Shown here: positions 38,214 through 49,918 of the stretch, piece after piece
How the letters are laid out: each line of letters opens with the position of its first letter
Numbering within the stretch: position 1 is the first letter of the stretch
NCBI GenBank assembly: GCA_014529385.2
Contig: CM043962.1
Coordinates: 37,231,098-37,295,097, forward strand
Length of the DNA: 64,000 nucleotides
Direction: 5' to 3'
Origin: Adiantum capillus-veneris
Taxonomy: Eukaryota; Streptophyta; Polypodiopsida; Polypodiales; Pteridaceae
The notes under the pieces: generated by a model
Seen by the model: only the letters and a program-made list of their open reading frames with translations
Told to the model about the DNA's origin: nothing
Databases searched by the model: none
Position numbers and translations under genes: made by a program

Positions 38214-40813
38214 TCTCTCGCACTTACTCTCCACCTCACTCTCTCCCTCTTATCTGCATGCATACGCAAACACGCACACCCATACATATACACAAGACAA
38301 CATTCACATACTCATGGATAATGCTCTTAATTTGACAATTCCAAGAGATAGACACATTGATGTAGTCTTTATGCACACAAATCCTTCCAATCAAGAACTA
38401 GCTTTAGCACTCCATCATATATTGCGCCAAACAAGTGCAAAATATCGAGACATATCGAACTGTCATTTTGGGATCCCTATTTGAGGACTGCTTGACAAAG
38501 TCCGTAACACAACCTATTGGCCCACTATATATTCTTTACATTACAACTACAATCATCAATTGAAAACATTACAAGGTTCAATCCTTTGTACAAAACTTGT
38601 AGTACATCAATGAGTATAACAATGGAGATCATTAATATTTTTACCCATAAATTCAAAAAAATCCTTGTTCTCATGCTTCATACTGCTTCAACTGGACAAA
38701 CAAAAGAACAAATAGTCGGGACATCACTTATTAGATTTAAAAAAGGCCTTATTATTATAGATACATCAACTATCGATTTAATATATTATACTTTCAAAAC
38801 TTCACATTCACAACGTAAGGTCATTCGTTGGACAACCAAGGATTGGATATGTTATTTCACTTGTGGTGACAAAATCAAAACAAACCAACAAGCAAAATCG
38901 TAAATTTATTTCTTGAAAAGCAACCACTTTTGAGCATACACACTCTGCAATTACAATGAAATTAAAACGACTAAGAAATATAAACTCTTTGCAAATTCCC
39001 CCATGAAACCAAGATCCTTTTGTTCATCTACATCAAGAATCCAAGACTGTGAAAAAAATAATAGAGGCACTAAATGACACACCTACCTATCCATGTGAAA
39101 AATGTGGGCGCTAGCTTTTTCGCTCACAAGTTACACAAATGCACCATCCAATATGCTCACAAAATAGAAATATAAAATGTAAGAGAGACTATTCTAAATA
39201 CCATTATCGTGCGTGCAACCACAAAACAAATAGTTCTAAAGTGCCATTTGAGAACTTACACATGTTAGGATTTAATGAGCCTTTAGCACCAGTTTGCAAC
39301 TCAACTCTATCAAAGCACGCCTAATCTCTATTTGTATACCATTTTAAAAGAAGAAGCTAAGCATAAACAAAAAATGGCTTGCTCACTTGCAACAAATCTC
39401 AAAAATATCAATTTCCTTGCAAACAAACATGGATGAAATTGAGGTTGACGACAATACTGACACTAATGTCATGCTACATAGCATCACTACCATTGAACAA
39501 GTAGTTGATTACAATGACAAAATTCTACATGTAGCACCATATGAAGGCAACACTCCGCTTGGCTTATTTACTGATGACTACTGTAAAGAGCTTAGCTTTC
39601 CTATAATCTTCTTTGGAGAGCCTAGGAAATATCATCATCACTTGTCAAAAAGTTACCAAACAATAGTTAAATGGGAGCTTATGCACAAAGATAGATGTTT
39701 TGCTCTCAACATTGAAAATTTGTTCTTCAAGTCCGTAAAGATCATGACAGAGAAAATACTATCCTCCATTTGGATACGTCTTCGCAAAGCAAAACTAGAC
39801 GTAGCAACATTGTGTGATGCACAAGTTGTGTCACGACACAAACATCAAAAAGCTACTATCATCACGACTAGGCTATAGAGATTTTGAGGCACTTCGTACT
39901 TCACCATACTACAAAGAAAAATTAAAAAAGAATGTTTTTGGCATGATTCGACAATTGGGCCCACCAACTTTCTTTGTCACATTCTCCTTAGCCGAGAAAA
40001 GGTGGAAACCCATTGTCAATGCATTGCAACAAATAGTTCCACTTGAACAACAACATAATGAAAGTGATAGCTCTTTCAACAGATGTCTAATCCGTGCAGA
40101 TCCTGTAACCACGGCTCGCTTTTAACTTAACCGCTTCACATCCATGAAAAGACCGCTTTTGAATGATAACACAATCTGTAGAAAAATTGCGGACTACTTC
40201 TTCGTCACAGAGTTTCAAAGCCGTGGTAGTCAACATGATCATGGTCTTTTGTGGGTTGAAGAAGCTACGATATTCGATCATGACAAAGATAGCAACATCA
40301 CCGCATTTGTGGATAAGCACATAACTACAGACAACTCTAGACACCCATTAGACCTTCAAGAAATACAATGACATCGATGCAGAAAAACCTACCTTAGAAA
40401 AGGAAAATCTTGTCGCTTTGGTTTTCCAAGTTTTCCTATGCCTTTCACAATTATTTTGAGACCCACTTCCAATAAGCACCAAAATCGACCTAGCAACAAA
40501 ATGAAATTCAAACAAAATAAAAACAACCTTAATACACTTAGTTTAGAAGATGACATTTCTTTCGATAAATGGTTACAAACTTTCCAAATATCTTTTGATG
40601 AATACACTTTGGCGATAAGCAACACACTCTCCATTGCAACACTCTTTCTAAAACGACATGTAAAGGATATCCACACAAATAATTTCAACACCACAATTGC
40701 AACAGTATGGGATGAAAATACTGACACTCAATTTGTCTTGAATGCATATGGTGCAGCAAGCTATTGCACTTCATACATGAAAAAAATGGACAATACACTA
40801 ATCCAAGCAATAC

Positions 40814-41983
40814 TGTGGTGTACACAGGTGAGAGAGTAAGGAGTGTGCCCTTCTTGGGAGAAGGCACCTCTTATTATATCTCTAATTGATGGTTACAAGA
40901 GGGTTCACACCCAGGCCTGTCCGGCCACGTCACCATACACACCATACCTCCCCCCCTTGGGGAGAAAAAGATCCACATCTTTTTATGGATTTTGGATTGT
41001 CACTTCCGACGCCTCATGTGGGGGGAAGGACTTACAATAACTCAAGGACTGGTTCTCAAACTGATGGGGGCTTGACTTGACAAAAAACGAGCATAGAAAC
41101 ATCTTGCTCGTGCATCAATATTAGGTCGCTATCCCAATGTGCATGGACAATACAAGGAAGCGCTAAGGAACTGTGTCATAACGACAAAGACACGATCTTT
41201 TTTGCGGTATACATCAATCTCAAAAAGGGGTTCAATGTGATAGATGGATTATTGGTGGAAACATTACTAGTGGAAACAAAACCTAAAGACTAATTTCAGG
41301 ACCAAAAAGGCACCTCTGCAACAATAGTGCAACAACTCCTTACGTGGTTGTTATGCAATCTGCAATGTTGAAAATTGAGAAGTGATAAACTTTGAGCTGA
41401 TTCTATTATCCAAGCCCAGGAGTAGAGATTGGTTCAAGCATGTGAGTACTGAAGGGTTAGTTGAAAAGAAGAATACATCTACTGAGCGTAAGTCTACCTT
41501 TGTGTTGATCAAAATTATACTGCATGGATGGAGCGTGATATTGAATTTATGGTTCCCTGTGATGGTCAAACCAATGAAGGGATACGCCACTACTAGCCAC
41601 ATATAAACCCTCACTAGGCAAGCCGCACAACGTCCTGTTGCTTTCTTTGTAACCCCGCAGACTGGTGACGAAGTTGAAGGTGAGCAACAAGGTGGGCAAC
41701 GGACGTCGTGGCGACGCTTCTCGCATCTCCATGTTAAATCTGATCGAGGGTACTTTATCTTCATGGTGACCTTGGTCCTCATGGGCATGCACGTTTTCCT
41801 TTTCCTGTTCTGCATCCAAATCCAAAAGTTTGAAAGTGCTGGAGTTGTGCACATTCGACAGACAAGTCTTGTCAGTGGCGATAAATTGATCATCATTCTC
41901 CTTACTGGCCCCTTGTAGTCCCTTCTCAAATGAGTCTTCTACTTTCTGCCACCGCCATTTGCCATCAAGAAGCAGGGCGAGCA

Positions 41984-42072
<89 letters not shown>

Positions 42073-42305
42073 ATGTCAAGCAGGAACACCATCGCTTGCC
42101 TTAGAGATTCCCCAAGAAAATTAAGGAAAACCTCCTAATAACTGCTCGTCATCTCCACCAATGTGGTGTACACGGGTGAGCGAGCAGATAGGACCAAATG
42201 AGCGTGCCCTTCTTGGGAGAAGGCACCTCTTTTTATACCTCTAACTGATGGTTACAAGAGGGTTCACACCTAGGCCTGTCCGGTCATGTCACCATGCACA
42301 CCACA
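40814..42305 (+). mobile_element. Small LTR-bearing (TRIM-like) element nested in Rep gene
   Basis: Direct repeats of 133 bp (40,814-40,946) and 144 bp (42,162-42,305) bound a 1.2-kb interior. Each starts TGTGGTGTACAC and ends ACACCATA or ACACCACA. The 4 bases ATAC flank both outer ends, which suits a target duplication. Rep coding resumes after it. No PBS matching initiator-Met tRNA follows the first repeat and no reverse transcriptase is seen, so it is non-autonomous. The interior contains a GA/CT microsatellite and unidentified, possibly captured, sequence. Confidence 0.65.
41988..42068. repeat. (CT)n microsatellite
   Basis: About 80 bp uninterrupted, within the nested LTR-bearing element. 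Confidence 0.93.
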
Positions 42306-42434
42306 ATACAATCCCAATTTGACATATGTGTGGCCAATAATGCAACAACTGTTGAGAGACTGCGCAAGGTAGGCAATACTATTTTAAGTACACAACAAAT
42401 CAGTGTGCAATAAGCAGTTTATATAGCACTATCA

Positions 42435-42836
42435 TTGCCACTCCATAGTGCAATTCGTGACTTCATGTACATAAATACTAACTCCTCTTATCAACGTGAA
42501 TTGGTCCTAAAAAGAAAATCCTCCTTGCAACAACTTGACCCATCAAGCAAAGACATGTTCTTTCGAACTATTTTTGATAAATATGCTGAAAGACTGGAAA
42601 GCCTCCACTTTACAATTCCCCACAACACCCTTCCAAATTTGATCGATGTGTTATCTCTAATTTTCAAAAACCGTGATACAAAAATTTCAATCGTTATCTT
42701 GGGTGACTTTAACATTGACATTAATGCCCAAAATTCTTCATACAACCGTCAATCCTCCTCAGTAAACAAATGGGGTATCAACCATTTAATAAAAGATGTT
42801 ACAACTATCCACCAATCATCCCTAGACCACATCTAG
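42435..42836 (+). pseudogene. Rep C-terminal part fused to endonuclease domain
   Basis: One open frame of 133 residues. Residues 1-57 match the Rep side that normally precedes the PIF1 helicase (up to FDKYAERLES). Residues 58-133 match an endonuclease/exonuclease/phosphatase domain of the kind carried by Helentrons and LINEs. Its key block ILGDFNIDIN lies at residues 89-98 (GDFN at 42,702-42,713) and SLDHI at the end. The several-hundred-residue helicase between them is missing, yet the junction is in frame. Degenerate endonuclease text continues to about 42,940. Confidence 0.72.
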
Positions 42837-43008
42837 GCTAGCTCCACAATCTTTAGCTATGGAACATGAATAAACTTCATGTACTGGTTAGATTACTCCT
42901 CAACTTACATTATCATCCCCTATAAAAACCTTTAATATTTTCATTCTACATTCAACCAACCTAATTAACTTTGTGAAGGCCACCGTGAATCTTCACCTTG
43001 TTTTGGGT

Positions 43009-43542
43009 CTAAGGATCTACGGGGACAAAATCATTGTCAGGGGGATGGTCCTTCTTGCCAAGGGCATTGCCGCAGAGCCACTTAAGCTTGCCGTTAGTGT
43101 CACGGATGCAACGATTGAGGTTGATGGAGGTGTCAACACGAGAGCCGTCTCTTTTCAAACACTTGGCAGAGAGGTGGGTGCCCTTCATGGTGATGTCCAT
43201 GCAAGAATGCCCAAACTCGCAGCGGGTGGCAAACATGTTGAGGAATCCTGAGTTGCAATTGCGACACACTAGCTGGCCATTCGTGTTCGCCAATTTGTCG
43301 TTGAGGTAGAGGTAGCTCCACTTCCAGCCGGCAGTGTCTGGCCCCCACCCCTTCGAGTAGCAATACGCTTTCAACCATTCCCCACTTTTTGAGAGCTGCA
43401 CGTTCTGACACGTGTCTGAATAATCTCCAGCCTGCCAATGACACTGCACCGCATTGCAAGAAAGAATCAAGAGAAGAAAATCAAGCACAATAGATCTCTC
43501 TCTTCTAGAAATCTTTACTCTAAGAGAGAGGGAAAAACGTTG

Positions 43543-43573
<31 letters not shown>

Positions 43574-43664
43574 CCCGCCCCCCAAACATGTGCTTGCACA
43601 CTCATGCGCTAGCTTCCATTTAGTTTAGAGACTAGTTGATAAGACAATCAAGAAAAAAATGTTG

Positions 43665-43707
<43 letters not shown>

Positions 43708-44207
43708 GAAAATGATTTCGAGGAAAGTCATTTTTCCAGACATACAAAATTTCTTTCCTTGAATTTGCCAGGAGGAAACTTTAAAAAATTAGGTTTAATT
43801 TTTGGGTTTTTACACTATTTTTCTCTATTTTGGGACGGAATTTCTCCTTTTCCCCTTGCCCTCAACCTGGATTTACGGGGATTTATGAAATAAGTTGAGA
43901 CACATTTTTCCCGAACACTGGTCCCTGTGTGTTGCCTCAATTGGTGACAATCTGTTTTTCTTTGCATGCACTGCACGCCAGCAGCACCATGGATGGCAAT
44001 ACATTAATTCTGCCACCAGGCTCGGTATTCCCTCTCTCTCTCTCTCTCACTCTCACACACACACACACACACACACGCACAAGCACACACACTCTCTCTC
44101 TCTCTCTCACTCTCATGCACACTCACTGCATCTCCCCCGTTAACGAGCGCCAGTGCTACCAATAACGCCACGTGAGCAACTAGCAGCATTTTCCTCGCGG
44201 CCGTCAT
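43009..44207 (-). CDS. Secreted CyanoVirin-N homology (CVNH) protein, two exons
   Basis: Exon 1 (44,207-44,127) encodes 27 residues forming a signal peptide: MTAARK, then the hydrophobic core LLVAHVALLVALALV, then NGGDA. It ends at the donor GCA|GTGAGT. Exon 2 (43,443-43,009) follows the acceptor GGTGCAG, joins in phase 0 and encodes 144 residues starting CHWQAGDYSDTC. The total is 171 residues. Two CVNH pseudo-repeats are visible, the first with GDYSDTCQNVQLSKSGEWL and the second with LSAKCLKRDGSR then SINLNRCIRDTNGKL. Many Cys residues fit secretion. Family members bind oligomannose glycans and are known from ferns and fungi. The 683-bp intron holds CT/CA microsatellites at 44,031-44,110, 43,667-43,709 and 43,543-43,571. 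No stops or frameshifts are seen, so this is probably a live gene. The role in this plant is unknown, and defence is only a guess. Confidence 0.85.
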
Positions 44208-44249
44208 CTGCCCTCCGTTTCACAAACGAAAGAGAATACATTGGCTTCT

Positions 44250-44260
44250 AACTATATACT
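44250..44260 (-). promoter_or_regulatory. Possible TATA box of the CVNH gene
   Basis: AGTATATAGT on the minus strand lies about 45 bases before the start codon, implying a very short 5' leader. Position is plausible, but the motif is common in AT-rich DNA. Confidence 0.3.
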
Positions 44261-45977
44261 AAGTATTCAATCTTGCCGACCTTTAATCATTGCTAAAATA
44301 ATGAAGCCCACAATTTGACCCAAATTTTGATTTACTTCAATCATTGCTAAATTAATGAAACCCACAAAAGGTTAAATAGTCGACGAGGTGCATGGCACAT
44401 GCTTGTTCAAAATAAGTGTCCCAAATTTTGGTTTTGTGGTGTATTAATGGGTATCTTGAAAGATCCCATTTTGCGATGAAGGTCAAGAGTAAAAGAGAGC
44501 GGAAGAGGGAAGTTGGACAGATGGAGATATATTTGAAGTTACGGGTGCAAGTGCAGATAATGTGGTTGTCTTTGTGTAGCCGTTGGTACAGCTCGATTTG
44601 GTCGACCTCAGAAAGTGACAGTGGTAGATGCGCGGCAACACGTAGGTGGATGATCGCAAGCTTGGTCATGTACTCGATGCAGGTTCGAGCTAGTGCTGTG
44701 GAGATATGTATGTCAAATGCGACAATTTACAGGTTGATGGTGGTTTTTTGGCAGCTCTAATAGACGAAAACTTAAAGGCATGTGTGTAGATTCGGTGGAC
44801 AAGTTCACCGGGATCAAAGATTGCGATGGTCGTGGCAATCATCACTTTGTCGTCGGGATCTCGATACCCCAATAGTGTCTATGCAGATGCCTTGTGTTTG
44901 TTTGCGGCCATGATGGCCTTGGCACAGGGGCAAGAGCTCTTGTATTAAAGATATGCAGAGCTATATGCACGAATGAAGGCCGTCGGTTGCCTCTCGTGGG
45001 AAGGCGGCCCAAGTCGCAAAGTGGAATTAAAAAAAAAAAAAAGCTTGCCATGCTAAAAAAAGGAGGGCGAGCTGCAGTCGGAAGGAGAAGGGCCGCCATC
45101 TACGAGAGTTTGGACTGTTGTTGCAAGGAGGAAAGAGCGCCACTTGGTAAGCATGAGGAGGTGTTGCAGTTGCAGAGCTCGTGGAAGGGCCGCCCCATTC
45201 ACGGGGTAACCAGAGACCATCGAGAGGGGGCAGAGGGAGAAGAGGTGAAGGGGACCACTGAGGGGCGCGTGAGCAGGGGGTGGCCAGCTACAGGTGCGCC
45301 ATGGGCTGCATGCGAAGGGAAAGAGGAGGAGAGGCCAAGGCAGTTACATCGAGGAGGGTGGTGGCTCTGAGGAGAGCGCAGTACAGGAGGACGGGGGCTG
45401 GTTTATGAAAGCTCGCCAGGGACCAAAAGGGAAGGCAGCCAGGGACTCGAAGGGTCTGGCCATAGTGGAGATGCCGTCAGGGGCTGGAGAATTGGATGAC
45501 AGAGCAGGGGGTGGCCAACTAGAGGTGTGCCATGGGCTGCATGCAAAGGGAAAGAGGAGGTGGGGCGTCATTGCAGCAAGGCCGTTAGGGCCGAGGGTAA
45601 GTTGAAGGTGCTGGGGAGCGGTATTGGGTTGGAGGAAAGGGCCATCAAGTGCAGGTAGGGGAAGGTAAAGGGGCCGCCAGAAGCCAGGAATGGAGAAAGA
45701 GTACCAATCAATCACGAATTGCAGTTGTGAAGAATGCCGCACGCAATAGAGAAGCCGGCGGCCATGGATCGAACGCATAGGGAAACCATTGGCTACAAAA
45801 CTATGGCCGATGACACCAGTGTACTGGGACACTTGTTTTGTTGCTCTGCATAAGTGATTGTATGGTCTGGTTGGATTAGAGTTTGGGATTGGGACTTGCT
45901 ATCATTCTTCTCGGCTATCTCGTCTCGTGCATAGTGCCCGTGGTAGCGGTGGCTTTGGGTCTTGTGTGTGTGTGTGC

Positions 45978-45979
<2 letters not shown>
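44261..45979. other. No recognised gene; G-rich tract with duplication
   Basis: A minus-strand frame around 44,350-44,920 (text such as GYRDPDDKVMIATTIAIFDPGELVH and LAIIHLRVAAHLPLSLSE) looks protein-like, but I cannot place it and it is broken. 45,100-45,700 is G-rich on the plus strand. A block of about 60 bp containing GCCATGGGCTGCATGC appears at 45,275-45,335 and again at 45,502-45,565. Confidence 0.45.

Positions 45980-46050
<71 letters not shown>
45980..46050. repeat. (GA)n microsatellite
   Basis: About 70 bp uninterrupted. Confidence 0.93.
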
Positions 46051-46053
<3 letters not shown>

Positions 46054-46375
46054 GTTGTGGTTGTAGTTTGAGTGTGGTTTTGTATGCCATCGAGGCTTGC
46101 GAGGTCTCCAAGTATGAGTGTGTTTATAGATATGGGTGCATTGGTGTGTGCGTCGGTAAAGGTGATTGTGTGTAGCCGAAGTTGTTCGTAAACGAAGCTG
46201 TTAAATGCAAGTTGTAGAAAGTGTGCAAGTGTGTGTGATTCTGTGTGGCTTGGGGTGTTGGAGACCTACTGGGCTATAGAAAGGCATCAAGTTTGTGTCC
46301 TGTGTGTGTTTCCATTTCCCCCATCCCACCGTGCGTCTCGAGACAAGGTCCTATGGTGAAAGCATGGGCCTTCTC

Positions 46376-46378
<3 letters not shown>

Positions 46379-46413
<35 letters not shown>
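46379..46413. repeat. (CT)n microsatellite
   Basis: About 35 bp uninterrupted. Confidence 0.9.
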
Positions 46414-46414
<1 letters not shown>

Positions 46415-46499
46415 ACTATGGAACATGGCTGTGACACAAGGGAGAGAGTCTCATAGATGAGGCGATCACACGTGAAGGAGAGAAGGGCAGGCGCGTACG

Positions 46500-46569
<70 letters not shown>
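46500..46569. repeat. (CA)n microsatellite
   Basis: About 70 bp uninterrupted, followed by short GA-rich sequence. Confidence 0.93.
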
Positions 46570-46571
<2 letters not shown>

Positions 46572-47698
46572 GAGAGAGATGGAGAGAGATGGTGTGCACA
46601 GAGGTGGAGACCGGTTCCTTTCCTACTGAAAGATTCGATGGGATCTTGGAGAAAAATTAATTGGGTTGGGGAAATAGATCGAGTCGTAGGACCCACAAGC
46701 TAGATCAATGAGCATCTCCCAATGAATCTCATACCCAACCCACCATCCAAGTGATTCTATTATGACAAACAACATATAGAACTTTAAAAAAATCCCGCAA
46801 CAGCCAACTCCATTACACACACCCTTATCCTCGTCGTTTGACCCCTCGTTCCCTTGCTCGTCTACCCCTCACCTCACGTGATGCCTCGTGGCCCCCCTAT
46901 TGCCCCTTCGTCATTTGGATCGCATCAATCGAGATTCCTTTTCTTTTCTGAATTCCTTCAGCTCTTGTTTGGCTGGCCTTGTCATAGAACTTATAGTAAA
47001 TAGCACTTATAGTACTTGATTTGTAAATAGGACACTATGGGTAAATTTCTCGATAAGACTTGGATAAGAATTTTTAAAGAAAATAGATAAATCAAAACAA
47101 ACATAGTCAGCGTTGTGAAAGGCCCTGGTGAAATCAAAACCTCTTTAATTGTTTTCTTGGTAAGGCATGCATGGAGTATGAACATCAAACTAGTCTTGCT
47201 TGGTGGGCCTTTGCCGTACATAATCTAATAGATGCTGGAGCGCATTTGGTTACTTGGTTAGTTGGTTGTGATTGTTGTCGCCTTGGGCTTTATTGTGCAG
47301 ACACGAGAAAATGAGTAGAACCAATTGATAGGCACCAATAATAGCTCGTCTTGGGACTTGAGCATTGAGAAGAAGCAAGTTGTGTCTCATACTGCTCCAT
47401 ATACAACAAAGGACTACTAAAGAGGGTAATTGAATGGAGCAAAAGGGTTACAACTTAATCTACTTTGGTAGTTGTTTGTAGATTGCACCATTCAACCTAG
47501 TAATATCGATCATTTAGTCTCTAAACCGTGGAACCATCTTTGAGACACCCATCTTATTCTCAATCAAGCGTAGTCAATTTTCCTTTATTTCAATATACAG
47601 GTTGACTTTTCAAACTGTGAGAAAAGAAATGCATATCTATTTGATATATATAGATATGATGATCGAAATTGAGCATGCACTAGTGAGGAAAATATATG
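46570..47698. other. No recognised gene
   Basis: AT-rich, with only short unremarkable frames. This is the flank of the minus-strand LTR element. Confidence 0.5.
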
Positions 47699-48772
47699 TG
47701 TTAGCAGGTACGCCGCGACGGACGATGGAGCACAGCGAGAACACATACCAACAAACTGTCAATCCGAGGACGTAGCTGAGCCGACTAGGGCATGGAGGCA
47801 ATCTCTGGGTTGTCAACCCTGAGCTAAACACGAACAACACTCTACAGTCACTAATCCTACCACAACACTACCATAAAGCAAAGAAACAGACAACGCATCC
47901 TATGAAACACTAGCTACAAGCTCGAAACAGTCTCAAATCATATCGGAATGACTTGAAATCGGAGGGCAAGACTCAGAAGGACATATCCTATATGGCCAAA
48001 CACCTAAACCTTGAAAACCATAACTGTAAGACCTCTAATCGCTGTTGCGACAGAGTCAAAACAACAATTTTCAAAGTGTCCGTAACTGATCTACAAAGAC
48101 ATCAACACGGACACCTTCTCGCCCTGATTCTAACGACTACTCGATCATTCAAAACGGATGTCGTTTGAGGTACTTACGATCAAATATAGCTCGTAGCAGG
48201 CGGGCTCGCGATGTGGTCCTCGGCTTGCATTGCTTGCGTCGACGCGGAGAGCTCCTCGATGCTAACACTCTCCTACTCTCATATCTGCAATGTGATTAGT
48301 GTGCGCGACTGTGTGTGTGCGTGAAGCTCACTACTGTGTGCTGCAGAACCCACGACTGTATATTATTTGAAATTACGTAATGTGTTTTTTACAAAGCCTT
48401 AGGTTTTAGCTTATATACAAAGCCTTCAAACCTAATGTCCAGCCAAATGACCTGAATTGTCCTTAGGCTTCTACAGAGATTAATTACAAGAAATTGAGTT
48501 GGCTTTACTCATGATACAAGCATCTGCGGCCAAAATACAAGTGCCGATTTAAAATATGAGGTTCCCGTGAACATTAGAAAAGTGGCCGTAATGGCTCAAA
48601 ATAATAATAACGGGATATTCGATAACGTCCATGAACTCGTATCTTCATGTTGCAGCATCCATCTTCATCTTCATTACTTCATCACCATCTTCATGTGGAA
48701 TCTTTATAGAATCTTTGAGGAATCTTAATGGAATCTTTGTGGAAACTTTGTTGAAAGGGTGTCCTTTCAACA
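47699..48772 (-). repeat. 3' LTR of minus-strand retroelement
   Basis: Read on the minus strand, the LTR starts TGTTGAAAGGAC right after a polypurine tract and ends CCTGCTAACA, giving TGTT...AACA ends. Length would be 1,074 bp. Only one copy is in the window, so the far end is inferred from the terminal motif alone. Confidence 0.6.
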
Positions 48773-48786
48773 CTCCTCCCCTCCGA
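48773..48786 (-). other. Polypurine tract
   Basis: CGGAGGGGAGGAG on the minus strand immediately precedes the TG of the LTR, the expected position for the plus-strand primer of an LTR retrotransposon. Confidence 0.7.
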
Positions 48787-49918
48787 ATTCTTGTCGTCCT
48801 CGACAAGACCCTATGTCTGTGCTGGCCTTGACGAGTTCTTGATGTCTTGGTGTTGGTTGAAGTTGTTGTGGCAGTCCTTCTACAGTTGGTTGCTTTGCGT
48901 GATGTTAAAGCTGCCTTGAAGTTTTACCTGTAGTGTATCTGAAGCCTGGAACTCTCCCCCTCCGATTGGTTGTTGTATCTTGAATTGCATGAGGTTGTAT
49001 CGACTTGTTGGTGCAGCATGTCGTTGTCATTGTGGCTTTAGTTTTCTTTTCCTGTGGTTGTTATCTGGAAGTTGTACCTGTAAGTTGACTTGAAGCTTTG
49101 TCAAGCTATTTTTTGGCCTCTCCCTTTTGACTTGTCAGTAGATTTGCAATTTGTAGTGTGGGGATATCGTGGTTCTTCTTGTTTTTGTTGTTATAAAAAA
49201 ATAAAAGAGTAAAAGTAAAATGTAGCGTATATATAAAATGAAGGTCTTGGATACCTGGATAAGACTAAAGGGAAAAACACAGTGGGAAAAAATGTCTTTA
49301 GTCATAATTAAATGCGAGGCTATATGTACTTAGGTTCTGATGTTATAGAGTTATGCTGAGTTAAAGTACATATGGCTATATGGCTACTAGTATGGGCTTG
49401 ATATACATGGATAAGTGTTAGTAGCTTGAAGTCCGAGTCATTGTTGTTGAGCAAAGGCTCATAAAACCTATTTCCGCTTGGTCATCGTCATTTGTTTGTG
49501 TAAGTGCATGGGTGGAATAAAAAAGAGTGCTTAATGCATATGTCCAATGATGGGACATCTATATGCTTGCACAGAGTTATGCATGTTAAACAAGATGCGG
49601 TGCGAAAGAAGAGTATTGATGGGTTCTTCATGGAGTTAGTGTAGCGAGAAAAACATATGGCATGAGTGCTTCAAAAGCTTTCACTACTCACAAGAAGGGT
49701 TTTTGTTGTCGAGGTTTCTCCACTCTTCCTCACTGTGTCAAGTGCGTGAGTGTTTTTGTTTTGGACTACTCCGCCTTCTCCACCTTATATATTATATGGA
49801 CTTTGACTCTTATGCTCACCTCTTCCAGCATGAGCGACATGACTTTATGTATGCTCAACTCTCCAGTTTGAGCTTAGTGGCTTAGCTGCCCGACTCTAGA
49901 CTCTTATGCCATGTAAGT
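48787..49918. other. Non-coding interior of minus-strand retroelement
   Basis: No reverse transcriptase, integrase or other domain is recognisable between the end of the coding frame and the polypurine tract. Confidence 0.55.

Larger units (their letters stand above)
38321..42836 (+). pseudogene. Helentron-type Rep/endonuclease protein, broken
   Basis: Coding text runs in pieces along the plus strand. A Cys/His zinc-finger-like segment lies near 39,085-39,330 (CEKCGR, then CNHKTNSSKVPFENLHMLGF). The Rep region follows (39,387-40,811), with LHVAPYEGNTPLGLF, KWELMHKDRCF, MIRQLGPPTFFVTFS and the HUH-type box RGSQHDHGLLW (His-x-His at 40,234-40,242). CRFGF and WDENTDTQFVLNAYG follow. A 1.5-kb element interrupts at 40,814-42,305. 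The frame resumes at 42,306 with VERLRKVGNTILSTQQISVQ and ends in an endonuclease domain. Rep nicks and joins DNA in rolling-circle transposition. Stops and frameshifts occur, and no helicase motifs are present. The 38,321-39,080 part is unrecognised. Confidence 0.8.
34497..42945 (+). mobile_element. Decayed Helentron (rolling-circle) element
   Basis: The RPA-like gene, Rep/HUH protein and endonuclease domain point to a Helitron2/Helentron-class element. Removing the solo LTR at 36,230-37,894 brings the RPA-like gene to within about 0.7 kb of the Rep region, so they may have been one element. Ends are not defined. I did not find convincing terminal hairpins or the short terminal repeats of the class. 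Confidence 0.55.
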
